The notes under the pieces were generated by a model that did not search any database, was not told where the DNA came from, and was given only the letters and a program-made list of their open reading frames with translations. From the NCBI GenBank assembly GCA_938008165.1, contig CALLLP010000001.1:1-64000 (forward strand): a DNA stretch of 64,000 nt, in the 5' to 3' direction. Made by a program: the position numbers and the translations under genes. The stretch comes from an uncultured Neomegalonema sp. (GTDB lineage: Bacteria; Pseudomonadota; Alphaproteobacteria; Rhodobacterales; Rhodobacteraceae). Below are positions 1 to 7,627 of this stretch, one piece after another; the first letter of the stretch is position 1; every line of letters starts with the position of its first letter.

Positions 1-279
1 AATCAACCGTTTAGCATTAAGGACTACGATGCTAACTTAGGACTACACCTAAGGTTAGCCAATATCGATCCAGTAACAAATACATTCGAAGTAAAATGGG
101 CATTTGATGATCGTACTGAATTGAAAATACCATTAGAAATATGCGAAGAAGTACCTCGTACTGATTTGATCGTATTCGAAGCTAGGATTTTTCCAGGAAT
201 TAATATTTTCTGGATCGGTTCCATATTAATGATATTCGGATTTTTCATGGCGATGACTCGCAAAATGTTAGGTAAGTAA
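1..279 (+). CDS. C-terminal fragment of a Bacteroidetes-type cytochrome c assembly protein (CcsA/CcmF-like)
   Basis: Frame 1 is open from the first base to a TAA at 277-279, giving 92 residues with no start, so this is the 3' end of a longer gene. The end is a hydrophobic segment (residues ~74-86, NIFWIGSILMIFGFF) followed by a basic tail (TRKMLGK). This resembles the last membrane helix of the large CcsA/CcmF-type haem lyases of Bacteroidetes. Codon use is AT-rich (aaa, tta, gaa, att), unlike every gene after position ~350. Family is inferred from the tail pattern and from the next gene. It appears to come from a different organism than the rest of the window. Confidence 0.5.
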   Translation, partial: NQPFSIKDYDANLGLHLRLANIDPVTNTFEVKWAFDDRTELKIPLEICEEVPRTDLIVFEARIFPGINIFWIGSILMIFGFFMAMTRKMLGK

Positions 280-283
280 ACCG

Positions 284-345
284 ATGAATATCGTCTGTAT
301 AGGATCTGGAAATGTTGCATGGCATCTAGCGCAACGACTGCATAT
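284..345 (+). CDS. N-terminal fragment of a Rossmann/DUF2520-type NAD(P)-binding protein, cut by a junction
   Basis: An ATG at 284 lies four bases after the previous stop and opens MNIVCIGSGNVAWHLAQRL, a classic beta-strand plus GxGxxA/G nucleotide-binding turn. This is the expected start of the DUF2520 (F420-dependent-reductase-like) proteins that often follow cytochrome assembly genes in Bacteroidetes. After ~19-20 codons the sequence becomes high-GC and matches PheT in another frame (frame 1; this gene is in frame 2). The true 3' part is absent. The end coordinate is approximate, because the breakpoint can lie anywhere from ~341 to ~352. Confidence 0.5.
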
Positions 346-2238
346 GTCGCGCGCGATCTGGCGGCACGGGGATTGGGCACGTTGCGCCCGATGCCGATCG
401 AGCCGGTTGCCGGAAGTTTCGATAGCCCTGTCGCCGTGACGCTGGGCGATGATGTGGCGGATCGTGCCTGCCCTCTGTTCATCGGGCGTGTGGTGCGCGG
501 CGTAAAGAACGGCCCTTCGCCCGATTGGCTGCAACGGCGATTGAAAGCCATCGGCCTGCGCCCGATCTCGGCGCTTGTCGATATTACCAACTATTTGACC
601 TATGACCGCGCCCGCCCGCTGCATGTCTTTGATATGGCCAAGGTGACGGGTGATCTTCATGTGCGCCTGTCGAGACCGGGCGAGAGCATCGTCGCGCTCG
701 ACGATAAGGAATACAGGCTCGACGATGCGATGACCGTCATTTGCGACGATGCGGGGCCGGAGGCGATCGGCGGCGTGATGGGGGGGCTGCATTCCGGATG
801 CACCGACGAGACGACCGATGTGTTCATCGAGGCGGCCTATTTCGATCCGGTCCGGACGGCGGCGACGGGTCGCAAGCTGCGCATCAATTCGGATGCCCGG
901 TATCGGTTCGAGCGGGGAATCGATCCGGCCTTCACCCGCGATGGGATGGAAATGGCGACGCGGATGGTGCTTGACCTGTGCGGCGGTGAAGCATCGAGCC
1001 TCGTGATCGCCGGAGAGGTGCCCGATACGGCGCGCGATTATGACCTGCGCACCGATCGGATCGAAACACTGGTCGGGATGACGGTGACGCCGGACAAACA
1101 GCAGCGAATTCTCACCGATTTGGGCTTTGGCGTGACGCATGACGGGGGCACATTCTCGGTATCGGTGCCGTCTTGGCGGCCGGATGTGCAGGGCGAGGCC
1201 GATCTGGTTGAGGAGATCGCGCGGGTCTCGTCTCTGTCGCAGCTCGAATCGCAACCCTTGCCCCGCCCCCGTGCCGGGGTAGCCAAGGCAACCCTGACGC
1301 CGATGCAAAAGCGTGTCGCGAATGCGCGTCGCGCGCTGGCCGCGCAGGGATTGAACGAATGCGTCACCTATTCATTCATCGGGTCCGATGAGGCGGTGCA
1401 GTTCGGCGGCGGTGATGCGGCGCTGAAGCTGGAAAACCCGATCTCGTCGGAGATGTCCGATCTGCGCCCTAGCCCCTTGCCGGGCCTGATGGCGGCGGCA
1501 TCGCGCAACCGGGCGCGGGGTTTTGCCGATCTCGCGCTCTTCGAAGTGGGCAGCGGCTTTCTGGGCGCAGAGCCGGGTGAGGAGCGGATCGTTGCGGCGG
1601 GCCTTCGCCTGGGGTCATCGGCCTCGCGCGACTGGACCGGCGCGCGTCGGGCGGTCGATTTCTTCGATGCGCGGGGCGATGTGGAGGCGTTGCTGGGCGC
1701 TCTCGGCGCGCCGGTCGACCGGATGCAGACGGATCGCACGGTGCCGGAATGGCTGCATCCGGGACGGTCTGCGAATTTTCGGCTGGGGCCAAAAAACCTG
1801 ATCGCAACCTTTGGCGAGGTTCATCCGAAGGTGCTTGCGGCATTTGACCTTTCCGGTCCGGCTGTCGTCTTCGCGGTCTTTCTCGAAGCGATTCCGTTCC
1901 CGAAGGCAAAGACCCGCGCCCGTCCGGCATTGGAGCGGACCAATCTACAGGCGGTTGAGCGCGATTTCGCGTTCGTGGTCGATGCGCGCACCGAAGCGGA
2001 GGCGATCCGAAAGGCCGTTCAATCGGCGGAAAAGGCGCTGATCGACGGGATTACGGTTTTCGATGTTTTCGATGGGGCGGCGGCGGCGGCGCAGTTCGGC
2101 GAGGGGCGCAAATCCGTCGCGATCTCGGTTCGTCTACAGCCAAAAGACAAGACCTTCACCGATGAGCAGATCGAGGCCATCGGGTCGAAAATCGTCGCGT
2201 CGGTCGAAAAGGCGACAGGCGCAACGCTCCGCGCCTGA
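346..2238 (+). CDS. pheT: Phenylalanine--tRNA ligase beta subunit, 5'-truncated
   Basis: PheT is the large subunit of the alpha2-beta2 synthetase that charges tRNA-Phe. Recognisable sequence starts at VARDLAARGLGTL and runs 630 residues through the B3/B4 editing region, the B5 domain and the C-terminal ferredoxin-fold anticodon-binding domain (last ~95 residues, starting near LQAVERDFAFVV). Family members are ~800 residues, so about 165 N-terminal residues (the tRNA-binding EMAP-like domain) are missing. They are replaced by AT-rich foreign DNA. The frame also contains an ATG at 319, but it lies in the foreign part and is not a real start. The partner pheS is about 42 kb away on the same strand, not adjacent as usual. 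Confidence 0.93.
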   Translation, partial: VARDLAARGLGTLRPMPIEPVAGSFDSPVAVTLGDDVADRACPLFIGRVVRGVKNGPSPDWLQRRLKAIGLRPISALVDITNYLTYDRARPLHVFDMAKVTGDLHVRLSRPGESIVALDDKEYRLDDAMTVICDDAGPEAIGGVMGGLHSGCTDETTDVFIEAAYFDPVRTAATGRKLRINSDARYRFERGIDPAFTRDGMEMATRMVLDLCGGEASSLVIAGEVPDTARDYDLRTDRIETLVGMTVTPDKQQRILTDLGFGVTHDGGTFSVSVPSWRPDVQGEADLVEEIARVSSLSQLESQPLPRPRAGVAKATLTPMQKRVANARRALAAQGLNECVTYSFIGSDEAVQFGGGDAALKLENPISSEMSDLRPSPLPGLMAAASRNRARGFADLALFEVGSGFLGAEPGEERIVAAGLRLGSSASRDWTGARRAVDFFDARGDVEALLGALGAPVDRMQTDRTVPEWLHPGRSANFRLGPKNLIATFGEVHPKVLAAFDLSGPAVVFAVFLEAIPFPKAKTRARPALERTNLQAVERDFAFVVDARTEAEAIRKAVQSAEKALIDGITVFDVFDGAAAAAQFGEGRKSVAISVRLQPKDKTFTDEQIEAIGSKIVASVEKATGATLRA

Positions 2239-2334
2239 TCGGCACACGTCTGAATTGTTTCAAACCGGGAACTTACAGCTTGCCTCTTTTATGCTGCGGT
2301 GCAACGTGTGCCCGCAGTCATAAAGGAGAAAATC

Positions 2335-2751
2335 ATGAGCATTGCACAGGAATTCAAAGATTTCGCGATTAAGGGCAATGTTGTCGACATGGGTGTCGGC
2401 ATCGTTATCGGCGCGGCCTTCACCACCATCGTTACCTCTTTGGTAAAAGATATTATCAACCCCATCGTTGGCTTTTTCGCTGGGGGTGTCGATTTCTCGA
2501 ACCTGTTCCTGAATCTGGGGTCGGAAGATTATGCAAGCCTTGAGGCTGCGCAGACGGCGGGTGCGCCGACGATCAATTACGGTCTGTTCATCAACGCGAT
2601 CATCTCGTTCCTGATCGTCGCATTTGTGCTGTTCATCATCATCAAGAATGTGAACCGCCTCAAGAAAGACGTCGCGGAGGAGCCGGAAGAAACCCCGCGT
2701 CAGGAACTGTTGCTCGAAGAAATCCGCGACGCTCTGCGCGCCCGGACCTGA
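2335..2751 (+). CDS. mscL: Large-conductance mechanosensitive channel MscL
   Basis: MscL is a homopentameric inner-membrane channel that opens under membrane tension to release solutes on hypo-osmotic shock. The 138-residue product is of typical length. It opens with the amphipathic helix and the pore helix ([20 protein letters not shown]), has a periplasmic loop around residues 45-80, a second helix (~85-105), and a charged C-terminal bundle helix. The ATG at 2335 was chosen because AAAGGAG lies 6 bases upstream (2322-2328). A start 12 codons earlier at 2299 has no such site. It stands alone between pheT and an SDR gene. Confidence 0.95.
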   Translation: MSIAQEFKDFAIKGNVVDMGVGIVIGAAFTTIVTSLVKDIINPIVGFFAGGVDFSNLFLNLGSEDYASLEAAQTAGAPTINYGLFINAIISFLIVAFVLFIIIKNVNRLKKDVAEEPEETPRQELLLEEIRDALRART

Positions 2752-2820
2752 TAACAACCATATCGCGCGTTTGCCTTGTGACCGCTTCGTGATACGCCCT
2801 TCTGAAAAAGGGAGGATACC

Positions 2821-3597
2821 ATGGATTTTGGACTTAAAGGCAAGCGCGCAGTGGTCTGCGCTTCATCGCGGGGACTTGGGCGCGGCTGTGCCGAAGCGCT
2901 GGCGGAGGAGGGGGTCGACCTCGTCCTGAATGGCCGTACCGAAGAAACGCTGAACCAAACGGCGCAGGGTATCCGCGACCGTTTCGGCGTGACGGTCGAT
3001 ACCATAGTCGGCGATGTTGCGACCGCTGACATACAGGCCCGTCTGCTGGATTCGGGCAAAATCGATATTCTTGTCAACAATGCCGGTGGCCCGCCTCCCG
3101 GTCATTATACCGATTGGGATCGCGATGATTGGTTGACGGCGGTTGAGGCGAATATGCTGACCCCGATCATGCTGATGAAAGCTGCCCTGCCTGCAATGAT
3201 CGAGCAGAAATGGGGACGAATCGTCAATATTACTTCCGGTGCGGTCAAGGCGCCGATCCCGCAGCTTGGCCTTTCCAACGGGGCGCGTGCTGGCCTGACT
3301 GGGTTTGTTGCGGGATTGTCGCGGCAGGTTGCCGAGCATGGCGTGACGATCAACAATCTTCTCCCCGGTCCCTTCGACACCGATCGCATTGCCCAGACCC
3401 TTGCCAGTGTGGCCGAAAAACAGGGCAAGACGATCGAGGAAGTCAAAGACGCGCGCAAGGCGCAGAATCCCTCTCGCCGTTTTGGTGAATCCTCGGAATT
3501 CGGGGCCTATTGCGCCTTTTTGTGCTCGGAGCAAGCCGGGTATGTGACCGGGCAGAACCTGTTGATGGATGGCGGCGCGTATCCGGGTACACTCTGA
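2821..3597 (+). CDS. SDR-family protein with a degenerate catalytic tetrad (3-oxoacyl-ACP-reductase-like)
   Basis: This 258-residue protein has the short-chain dehydrogenase fold: a variant dinucleotide-binding turn (ASSRGLGRG, residues 14-22), NNAG (86-89), and a C-terminal GQNLLMDGG. The usual catalytic Ser is present (S139). At the positions where Tyr and Lys belong (S plus 13 and plus 17) the sequence has S152 and R156. A known SDR subgroup, annotated as BKR-like, shares this deviation and the surrounding LSNGARAGL pattern. Standard hydride-transfer chemistry is therefore doubtful. GGAGG at 2812-2816 precedes the ATG by four bases. Substrate unknown. Confidence 0.85.
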   Translation: MDFGLKGKRAVVCASSRGLGRGCAEALAEEGVDLVLNGRTEETLNQTAQGIRDRFGVTVDTIVGDVATADIQARLLDSGKIDILVNNAGGPPPGHYTDWDRDDWLTAVEANMLTPIMLMKAALPAMIEQKWGRIVNITSGAVKAPIPQLGLSNGARAGLTGFVAGLSRQVAEHGVTINNLLPGPFDTDRIAQTLASVAEKQGKTIEEVKDARKAQNPSRRFGESSEFGAYCAFLCSEQAGYVTGQNLLMDGGAYPGTL

Positions 3598-3706
3598 CCT
3601 GTTCGCGTTGTATCAAGTTTTCGTCAATTTTCCCCGCTGCACGCGACCCTGTCCAGCAGAGCACTAGACTTGCCGAACTCTCAATAAAAACAGGTTGAGC
3701 ATATTC

Positions 3707-5143
3707 ATGTCTGATTCAATTCTTCTTCTTGTCCTTACCGCCGGTGTATTGGTCGCCAGCTTTGCCCTGTCACCGAAGATGATGGGGGTCGACGGGTTCT
3801 ATGATGGGCGCGATGCGCAAGGCGATGCACCGGGTTTGTGGACATTGGTACTCAGTCAGGTCACGACGTGGATTTTCGCTCGGTCGCTGCTGACTGCCGC
3901 TGTCTTGGGGTTTTATTACGGCACGCCCGGTGCGATGGCCTATGCGGCTTATTACTTTTCGTTCCTGTCGGGCGGTTTGATCATCGACCGGCTGCGGTTT
4001 CACTACGGATACAGCTCGATACAGACGTTTTTGTCGGACAGGTTTGGCCGGGTCGGGACGAGTTGCTATAACTTCGTTATTGCCCTGCGCCTCGTATCGG
4101 AGGTGTTCGCAAACCTGCTGGTCGTCGGCACGATTTTTACGGCTACCTTTGGCGCGACCCTCTTTGGCGGCATCTTCGGCGAAGCGGTGGGCGATGGCGG
4201 CGGTTTGGCCATCGTGATCCTCGCGCTGGTGGGGATGGCCTATTCGATGCTGGGCGGTTTACGTGCCTCGCTGAAGACCGATGTCCTGCAAATGATCGTT
4301 TTTCTCGCCGTTTTCGGTGTGGCCTTCGTCGCGCTTGTCACGCATGAGAGCTTTGATTTCGGTGCGGCGATGCAGGCCGAGGGCACGGCGGGGGCGCTGC
4401 CCGGATGGGTGCTGCTGGCGGTGGCAGGCTTGCAGGTGATCTCGTATCCCATGCATGATCCGGTGATGATGGATCGCGGCTTGCTCGCGGATCGGCGCAC
4501 GACGGCATGGTCGTTCTTTCACGCATTCTGGATTTCGGTCCTGTGCATCTTCGGCTTTGGCCTGTTCGGCGTTCAGGCGGGTATGCTGGCCGAAGCGGGC
4601 GAGGGGATGCAGGCGGTCTGGACCCGCATGTTCGGGCCATGGGTGATGGTCGCGGTGAATATGGCGCTGATCGTCTCGGCGATCTCGACCCTCGATTCGA
4701 CCCTGTCCAGCGCGTCGAAACTGGTCGTCGTCGATATGCGCGCCCTGCCGCGTACGGTGACGAGCGGTCGACTGGTGATGGCCGGATTCATGCTCGCCGG
4801 TCTGCTGTTTTGCTTCTTTGGTACACAGGATCTGTTCGGAGCGGTCGCTGTCTCGGGCACGGCGTCGATGTATCTTGCGCCGGTCATCCTGTTTTCGCTC
4901 TGGGGTGGGGTGCAGTCCGTGCCGGTCTGGAGCTATTTCGTCTCCTTCCTTGCCGCCGTTTCGGGCGCGGTTCTCTACTTCCTGATCAATGGCAAGAAAG
5001 CCATCGGGCTGGAGGCGATGGCATGGATGGGCGTTGAGCATAAATATACCGCTCTGCTCTACATCTGCATTGCAGTGCTGATCATCGGCTGCGGCGCTTT
5101 TGCGATCGGGTCGCGCGGCGTGGCGCGTCCACGCACGGCATGA
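3707..5143 (+). CDS. Sodium:solute symporter (SSS family)
   Basis: This 478-residue integral membrane protein has about 13 predicted hydrophobic helices. The region around residues 322-340 (SAISTLDSTLSSASKL) matches the conserved Ser/Thr-rich helix that forms the sodium site of SSS transporters. It would import a small solute driven by sodium across the inner membrane; the substrate cannot be read from sequence. The ATG at 3707 is preferred over an in-frame TTG at 3695; neither has a strong ribosome site. A YkgJ gene starts 38 bases downstream and a ChaN-like gene overlaps that one, so the three probably form one transcript. Confidence 0.87.
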   Translation: MSDSILLLVLTAGVLVASFALSPKMMGVDGFYDGRDAQGDAPGLWTLVLSQVTTWIFARSLLTAAVLGFYYGTPGAMAYAAYYFSFLSGGLIIDRLRFHYGYSSIQTFLSDRFGRVGTSCYNFVIALRLVSEVFANLLVVGTIFTATFGATLFGGIFGEAVGDGGGLAIVILALVGMAYSMLGGLRASLKTDVLQMIVFLAVFGVAFVALVTHESFDFGAAMQAEGTAGALPGWVLLAVAGLQVISYPMHDPVMMDRGLLADRRTTAWSFFHAFWISVLCIFGFGLFGVQAGMLAEAGEGMQAVWTRMFGPWVMVAVNMALIVSAISTLDSTLSSASKLVVVDMRALPRTVTSGRLVMAGFMLAGLLFCFFGTQDLFGAVAVSGTASMYLAPVILFSLWGGVQSVPVWSYFVSFLAAVSGAVLYFLINGKKAIGLEAMAWMGVEHKYTALLYICIAVLIIGCGAFAIGSRGVARPRTA

Positions 5144-5181
5144 TATGGCACAAAGAGAAATGCTGAACGGAGCCTGATACT

Positions 5182-5922
5182 ATGGATGTCGACTGGAAGC
5201 CGGTCCCGCCCGATGGTGAGCGCGAAGCGCGTCGCTATATCGACTATTTCACGCGCAACGGGATCACGAAGGGGTCCGTTCTCAAATCCGTCGAGCTGAC
5301 CTATGCCCGGTCGAATGTCTTTTTCGATGATACCTACACGTATTTCGAAAAGACGGGTGCGTTCAATGTCGCGTGTAGCAAGGGATGTGCGATGTGCTGC
5401 CATACCATGGTCAGCGTATTGCCGCCCGAGGCGTTCTATCTCGCCAATTACATCCGTAATCAGCTGGAGCCAGAGGCGGCTCGTGCGATGACTGACCGGA
5501 TCATCGCCCATGACGCGGAGCATCGCGGTAAAAGCGGTGCAGCGCGACATATCGGGCATATCGCATGCCCGATGCTCGACCCTCAAACGCATCTCTGCAC
5601 GGTTCATGCGGGCCGTCCGCTCACATGCCGATCGATGCATAGCGGCGATGTTGGGGCCTGCCGGACGGCCTTTGACACGCGCAATGCGTATCATCCTGCG
5701 CCCTCCCACGCGATGTTCTTCAAGAACACGCAGGCCTATTACGATGCCTATGGCACCGCGCTCTATGAGTCGGGCTTGTTCGTCGAGCCGCTGGAATTGA
5801 ACGCGGCTCTGGCGACGATCTTCACCGAGAAGAACGTCTTTATCCGTTGGTTGAAAGGCGAGAATCCCTTCGAGGCCGCTCTTGCGGATCATGCCCTCAC
5901 GGATGCTGCGCCGGAAACTTGA
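5182..5922 (+). CDS. YkgJ-family cysteine-cluster protein
   Basis: This 246-residue cytosolic protein carries the CxxxCxxCC cluster characteristic of the YkgJ/UPF0153 family (C65, C69, C72, C73). Further cysteines lie in a second group (CPMLDP, LCTVHAG, LTCRSMH, GAC). The family is thought to bind Fe-S or zinc, but its reaction is not established. It sits between a sodium:solute symporter and a ChaN-like exported protein, and its stop codon overlaps the next start (TGATG). The context suggests a metal- or nutrient-related operon; the function is otherwise unknown. Confidence 0.85.
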   Translation: MDVDWKPVPPDGEREARRYIDYFTRNGITKGSVLKSVELTYARSNVFFDDTYTYFEKTGAFNVACSKGCAMCCHTMVSVLPPEAFYLANYIRNQLEPEAARAMTDRIIAHDAEHRGKSGAARHIGHIACPMLDPQTHLCTVHAGRPLTCRSMHSGDVGACRTAFDTRNAYHPAPSHAMFFKNTQAYYDAYGTALYESGLFVEPLELNAALATIFTEKNVFIRWLKGENPFEAALADHALTDAAPET

Positions 5923-6779
5923 TGGTGATGCGCCGTCGGGATGTTTTGCTGGGGATCGGATGTGCGGCGTTTCTGCCCTCCATCACCCGCGCATCTTCTG
6001 GAATCGCGGCGGCGCTTTCGGCTGTGGAGAAGGCGCGCTTCGTGGCTATTGGCGAGCGGCACGATAACCCGTCGCATCACGGGGTACAGGCGGCGCTGGT
6101 TTCTGCCCTGAAACCGGCAGGCATTGCCTTTGAGATGATTCCCAACGAGCAGGAAGACACTGTCAATCGCCTGCGCCGGGAAGGGGCATCGCGCGATGAT
6201 CTTGCCGCCGCGCTTGGCTGGGCCGATAGTGGATGGCCGAATTTTGGACTCTATGCGGCGATTATGGATGCGGCCCCGGAGGCGTATATTGCCGGGGGTG
6301 GCCTGTCGCGGTCTGAGCTATCGGCGATTTACTCGAATGGCGCGCGGGGGCTTGGCGAAGAAATGGCCGTCCGGTATGGGCTGAACGAGCCGTTATCGCC
6401 GGGTGTCGAAGCGGCGATGATCAACGAGCAATACGAGGCTCATTGCGGCTTGCTGGATCGCACGAAGCTGGCCCCGATGGTGGCTGTGCAGCGCGCATGG
6501 GATGCCGCCTATGCGGAGGCGTGGCGACGGGCAAGCCTGCGCAGTGGCAATGGTCGCGCCGTGCTGATTTGCGGAAATGTCCATGCGCGGCTCAAGGGTG
6601 GCGCTCCTGAGTATCTCTCCCGTGCCATGCCAGCGGCTTCCATCGCCTCCATAGGGCAGTTGGAGGAGGGTGACGATGCCGCCCCTGCCGGTTTCTATAC
6701 CGCCACCATCCAGTCACCCCGGCCCCGGCGCGATGATCCCTGTGACCGGATGCGGGAAATGGTCAAGCAGCCGGGATAA
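5922..6779 (+). CDS. Exported ChaN-like (haem-binding uptake, Tiki superfamily) protein
   Basis: This 285-residue protein starts with MVMRRRDVLLGIGCAAFLP, a signal sequence with a twin-arginine flavour, ending near ITRASS. The mature part has the ChaN pattern: AIGERHDN shortly after the signal, FEMIPNEQ about 35 residues later, and ICGNVHARLKGG in the C-terminal third. The two His-containing motifs match conserved positions of this metallo-fold. ChaN of Campylobacter binds haem at the outer membrane and other relatives are proteases, so the precise role is open. The ATG at 5922 overlaps the ykgJ stop, indicating translational coupling; ATG 5928 is an alternative. Confidence 0.78.
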   Translation: MVMRRRDVLLGIGCAAFLPSITRASSGIAAALSAVEKARFVAIGERHDNPSHHGVQAALVSALKPAGIAFEMIPNEQEDTVNRLRREGASRDDLAAALGWADSGWPNFGLYAAIMDAAPEAYIAGGGLSRSELSAIYSNGARGLGEEMAVRYGLNEPLSPGVEAAMINEQYEAHCGLLDRTKLAPMVAVQRAWDAAYAEAWRRASLRSGNGRAVLICGNVHARLKGGAPEYLSRAMPAASIASIGQLEEGDDAAPAGFYTATIQSPRPRRDDPCDRMREMVKQPG

Positions 6780-6837
6780 CATTGGGCTTCGGATCGCTGG
6801 CTTGTGCAGCGCTTCTATCCTGCCGGGGGGATAGCCC

Positions 6838-7071
6838 CTATTTCCGGACCAGAAAAACCAGCGTTTCACCCTCGCGCGATTGCTCGACCAGCGTATATCC
6901 CTGTTCCGTGCAAAAATGCGGAACATCGATGATCGCGGCGGGGTCATCGGCTTCGATTCTCAGAATATCACCCGGCGCCATGCTCTTGAGACGCTTGCGA
7001 GCCTTCAAGACTGGCAAAGGGCATCGCAAACCGAGCGCGTCGAGCGTTTGCGCGTGGTCATGCTGCATCAT
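6838..7071 (-). CDS. TusA-family sulfurtransferase-like protein
   Basis: This 77-residue protein carries the TusA signature DALGLRCPLPVLKARKRL near its N-terminus. The Cys of the CPxP motif would carry a persulfide in sulfur relay to tRNA thiolation or other acceptors. The start ATG at 7071 was chosen because AGGAGA lies five bases upstream; a longer frame to 7155 runs through a terminator and into the tRNA. It faces the ChaN-like gene tail to tail. The exact partner is unknown, as several TusA paralogues occur per genome. Confidence 0.88.
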   Translation of the reverse strand: MMQHDHAQTLDALGLRCPLPVLKARKRLKSMAPGDILRIEADDPAAIIDVPHFCTEQGYTLVEQSREGETLVFLVRK

Positions 7072-7090
7072 CCCATCTCCTGAACAAGCA

Positions 7091-7118
7091 AAAACCCGGA
7101 TCTTGCGATCCGGGTTTT
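7091..7118 (-). terminator. Rho-independent terminator behind tRNA-Val
   Basis: AAAACCCGGATC, a TTGC loop and GATCCGGGTTTT form a 12-bp perfect stem. On the minus strand it ends in TTTTTG. It lies four bases beyond the CCA end of tRNA-Val, so it probably ends the hupB-tRNA-Val transcript. It is nearly symmetrical and may work in both directions. Confidence 0.8.
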
Positions 7119-7122
7119 GAAA

Positions 7123-7198
<76 letters not shown>

Positions 7199-7205
7199 GA
7201 GAAGA

Positions 7206-7481
7206 TCAGTCGTTTAGCGCATCTTTCAGAGCTTTGCCAGCGCGAAATTTCGCCTGAGTCGATGCTGCGATCTGGATCGTTTTCCCGGTCTGGGGGTTGC
7301 GGCCTTCACCGGCCTTGCGGTGAGCGGTCGCAAAAGTGCCAAAACCCAGCAGACGAATATCATCACCGTTTTTGAGTGCTTCGGTAATCTTGTCGAGGGT
7401 TGCGTCAATCGCCTTAAGCGCATCCGCATTTGTCATATCACATTCGGCGGCCACAGCAGCGGCGAGTTCTTTCTTATTCAC
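7206..7481 (-). CDS. hupB: DNA-binding protein HU
   Basis: This 91-residue nucleoid protein opens with MNKKELAAAVAAE and contains the GFGTF turn and the DNA-gripping arm sequence GRNPQTGKTI, all diagnostic of HU/IHF. The absence of IHF-specific features and its position after lon identify it as HU. lon-hup order is common in proteobacteria. HU compacts DNA and assists replication, repair and transcription as a homodimer in alphaproteobacteria. Confidence 0.96.
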   Translation of the reverse strand: MNKKELAAAVAAECDMTNADALKAIDATLDKITEALKNGDDIRLLGFGTFATAHRKAGEGRNPQTGKTIQIAASTQAKFRAGKALKDALND

Positions 7482-7548
7482 GGGTCAGCACCTTTCCGGT
7501 AATTTACTGAACAGCATCGTATGGAGCGGTTTTCCGCAGGTCAAAGGA

Positions 7549-7572
7549 AAAGCGGCGGGATTGCCCGCCACT
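7549..7572 (-). terminator. Hairpin terminator downstream of lon
   Basis: On the minus strand GGCGGG-CAAT-CCCGCC is followed by GCTTTTCC. It lies about 55 bases past the lon stop, within the 146-base lon-hupB gap. It probably limits read-through into hupB, which would then have its own promoter in the rest of this gap. Confidence 0.6.
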
Positions 7573-7627
7573 TTGCAAGATTTTGGTTAACGACCCCAAA
7601 AACACGCATAAGTGGCGGTGCGCCCCT

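Noticed and set aside
1-345. Lateral transfer of a Bacteroidetes fragment
   Set aside because: Both genes at the joint are cut in mid-coding sequence, there is no mobile element or repeat at the border, and the fragment lies at the very start of the sequence. A chimeric join is simpler.
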